64,000 nt of DNA, taken from Prevotella sp. UBA5387. GTDB taxonomy: Bacteria > Bacteroidota > Bacteroidia > Bacteroidales > Bacteroidaceae. Numbering within the stretch: the stretch's first letter is position 1; the number at the start of each line of letters is the position of its first letter. The notes under the pieces were generated by a model that worked only from the letters and a program-made list of their open reading frames with translations, was not told the origin of the DNA and searched no databases. Below are positions 62,257 to 64,000 of the stretch, one piece after another. Location of the stretch: assembly GCA_002407775.1 (NCBI GenBank), contig DHOP01000005.1, positions 10,257-74,256 on the forward strand. The letters run 5' to 3'. The position numbers and the translations under genes are program-made.

Positions 62257-63771
62257 TCAAGTGTTGTTCTGTAATTCGAGTAACTCCTCCATGTTCTTTC
62301 GAGAGTTGCTCAGGCGTGGCACCTTATGCTGTCCACCCAATTTCTGCTTCGACTTTAGCCAGTCGTTGAATAGGTCAGGTCGAGCTTTTACTATCTCAAG
62401 ATGCTGAAGCGTCACGTCGTGCGACCGTTTGGCTTCATAGTCAGAGTTGATTTCCTGCAACTTCTTGTCCAAGAGGTCACCAAATTGCTTCAGATCATCC
62501 GGCTCTTTGATAAACTCTATCAGCCACTGATGACGACATTTGGCACTGGCATCCATATAGACAGGTGCTGCGGTATATTCCCTTATCTCTGCGCCTGTTT
62601 CTTTGCAGGCATAAGCCAACCCATTCTCTGCATTGTCCATGATAAGCTCCTCGCCAAAGGCATTGATGAAATACTTCGTCCTGCCTGTGATAACGAACTT
62701 GTAAGGTCGTTTCGAAGTGAACCTCACGGTATCGCCAATCATGTATCTCCACAACCCACAAGAGGTTGTAATGACCATCGCATAGTTGCGGTCAAGCTCT
62801 ACATCGACCAATGGTATTATATGTGCACCTTCCTGACCATACTCTTCCATAGGTATAAACTCATAGAACACGTCATAATCAAGCATCAAGAGCATAGACT
62901 GGTCATTGGGGTCGTCCTGAATACCAAAGAAGCCTTCAGAGGCATTATACGTCTCCATGTAGTTCATTTTCGGCGACGTTATGAGCTGCTCATACTGCTT
63001 GCGATAAGGAGCAAAGGTAATTCCACCGTGGAAAAACACCTCCAAGTTTGGCCACACTTCTTCAAGATGCTCCTTGCCTGACAGCTCCATGACACGTACA
63101 AGCACGCTCAACATCCAAGACGGAACACCGGATATATTTGTTACATCCTTATGGACACATTCCTTGGCAATGCGGTCACGCTTCAACTCGAAATCGGAGA
63201 GCAAAGCCGTTTGCTTTTTAGGAACACGAAAGAGGTTGACCAACGGATTGATACGCTCTATCAGAATGGCGCTCAAATCCCCCACGAGCGAATTAGCAAG
63301 ATTATAATTAGGCGAATGACTACCACCAAGGATAAGTGACTTGCCGTCAAAGATACGGCTCTCTGGATGGTTTCTCAGATATATGGCCACGACATCAGCA
63401 CCACCTTTATAGTGAATGTTGCGGAGTCCATCATTTGATATTGGAATAAACTTTGATTTGTCGTTTGTTGTTCCCGATGACTTAGCATACCACTTTACTG
63501 TGCCAGGCCAAAGCAAGTTAGCTTCGCCATGCCGCATCCGATCGATGTCGTTCTTCAGTTCTTCATAGGTGCTTATGGGCACGTTGGCCACAAAATCATC
63601 ATAGTTGCGGATTGCACTCATTAGGTGGTTGCGACCAAACTCCGTGACCTTACCTTTGTCTATCAAGGAAGAGAACACATCGCGCTGCAACGCATCGGGG
63701 TGAGTAAAGTGCCGTTCAAGTTCTCGCTGCCGACGCAGAAAGAATTGATTGGCTATCTTTGTTAAACTCAT
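62257..63771 (-). CDS. GH3 (auxin-responsive promoter) family protein
   Basis: A 504-residue acyl-adenylate-forming-like enzyme of the GH3 family, known in plants for conjugating jasmonate or auxin to amino acids and present in Bacteroidetes with unknown substrates. Visible motifs: ATP-site-like AKSSGTTNDKSKFIPIS, YNASEGFFGIQ, and GLWRYMIGDTVRF followed by ITGRTKYFINAFGEEL. No signal peptide. First gene of the minus-strand run with the Big_5 lipoprotein and DUF3108 gene (44 bp apart). A TAAATTTG -7-like element lies at 63798-63805. Confidence 0.9.
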   Translation of the reverse strand: MSLTKIANQFFLRRQRELERHFTHPDALQRDVFSSLIDKGKVTEFGRNHLMSAIRNYDDFVANVPISTYEELKNDIDRMRHGEANLLWPGTVKWYAKSSGTTNDKSKFIPISNDGLRNIHYKGGADVVAIYLRNHPESRIFDGKSLILGGSHSPNYNLANSLVGDLSAILIERINPLVNLFRVPKKQTALLSDFELKRDRIAKECVHKDVTNISGVPSWMLSVLVRVMELSGKEHLEEVWPNLEVFFHGGITFAPYRKQYEQLITSPKMNYMETYNASEGFFGIQDDPNDQSMLLMLDYDVFYEFIPMEEYGQEGAHIIPLVDVELDRNYAMVITTSCGLWRYMIGDTVRFTSKRPYKFVITGRTKYFINAFGEELIMDNAENGLAYACKETGAEIREYTAAPVYMDASAKCRHQWLIEFIKEPDDLKQFGDLLDKKLQEINSDYEAKRSHDVTLQHLEIVKARPDLFNDWLKSKQKLGGQHKVPRLSNSRKNMEELLELQNNT

Positions 63772-63797
63772 AACAAACGGTTTCTCAGTTTAAATTA

Positions 63798-63805
63798 CAA
63801 ATTTA
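63798..63805 (-). promoter_or_regulatory. possible -7 element of the GH3 gene
   Basis: TAAATTTG on the minus strand, 27 bp before the start codon; no -33. Confidence 0.35.
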
Positions 63806-63983
63806 CCTTAATTTATTGGAAATGCTCTACAATTTAGCATTTTTAATATTGGGACCCAATAGCCTTCAATAGGGTAGAGGAGAGCCCCATATTGTCAGTC
63901 TTGACTCCTACTCCACATAGTCGTGAAGATAAAAGATCATGAATAAAGCTATCTAGATTTGGCAAAAAAAATTAATAAAAAGA

Positions 63984-64000
63984 GGGTGTGTCAAAACAGG
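63984..64000. mobile_element. possible IS terminal inverted repeat, cut by the window edge
   Basis: The window ends in GAGGGTGTGTCAAAAC-like sequence, which resembles the outer end of some Bacteroidetes insertion sequences (GGGTGTGTCAAAA type, recalled, not searched). No transposase is visible in the window, so this is only a hint. Confidence 0.2.

Overview
The window looks like a chromosomal segment of a gut or oral Bacteroidales species, most likely Prevotellaceae (Prevotella/Segatella-like). The grounds are many TAnnTTTG -7 promoter elements (the Bacteroidetes housekeeping-sigma consensus, sometimes with TTTG 19-20 bp upstream), three secreted giants with type IX secretion-like C-terminal domains, a three-subunit fumarate reductase/succinate dehydrogenase with a single cytochrome b subunit, a tandem FKBP cluster, and a sigma/DUF4252 module. 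Two parS-like sites beside mnmG (gidA) suggest the replication-origin-proximal domain. No rRNA, tRNA, CRISPR array, complete insertion sequence or prophage was seen. The genus is an inference.

Layout. 1-5.7 kb (minus strand): a partial S41 C-terminal processing protease, parE, a GNAT-like protein, and a THUMP-like SAM methyltransferase. 5.8-6.1 kb: a tiny independent transcription unit (promoter, 37-codon ORF, strong terminator). 6.2-9.9 kb: sdhCAB, divergent from mnmG. 9.9-16.8 kb (plus strand): mnmG, parS, apt, parS, uvrC, then dtd, a MazG-like pyrophosphohydrolase and deoC. 16.9-24.2 kb: a polyprenyl synthase divergent from polA, a cation diffusion transporter divergent from ychF-lgt. 24.4-30.2 kb: two large secreted proteins, one a PL1-like pectate lyase. 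30.3-40.5 kb (minus): mutS, a secreted YhcH-family protein, an accessory pair (VapE-like ATPase and Fic protein), then lrp followed by a GATase-dipeptidase fusion and a glutaminyl-cyclase-like M28 enzyme. 40.6-43.1 kb: three FKBP isomerases predicted for cytoplasm, lipoprotein and periplasm. 43.3-51 kb (plus): sirtuin, secreted CotH protein, outer-membrane barrel and an S9/DPP5-like peptidase. 51.2-59.3 kb (plus): a conserved unknown, rpoN, PAP2, purE, ispG, an aldo/keto reductase and an ECF sigma/membrane protein/DUF4252 operon. 59.4-63.8 kb (minus): DUF3108, a Big_5 lipoprotein and a GH3-family protein.

How the genes work together. Most are housekeeping: DNA replication and repair (polA, uvrC, mutS, parE), translation quality (mnmG, dtd), purine salvage and synthesis (apt, purE), isoprenoids (ispG, polyprenyl synthase), anaerobic respiration (sdhCAB), and envelope work (lgt, FKBPs, DPP5-like, S41). 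The lrp operon looks like a peptide or gamma-glutamyl catabolic unit.

The less ordinary content is non-coding or inserted sequence. There are five intergenic arrays of a 22-bp tandem repeat (19 units in all) at 4.3, 12.7, 20.9, 36.7 and 48.0 kb, all just 3' of genes. A GC-rich palindromic element is inserted in frame, in inverted pairs, inside both ispG and the GATase-dipeptidase gene. There is a perfect 40-bp palindrome upstream of lrp. The 22-bp arrays and the in-frame inserted element are the best candidates for something undescribed.
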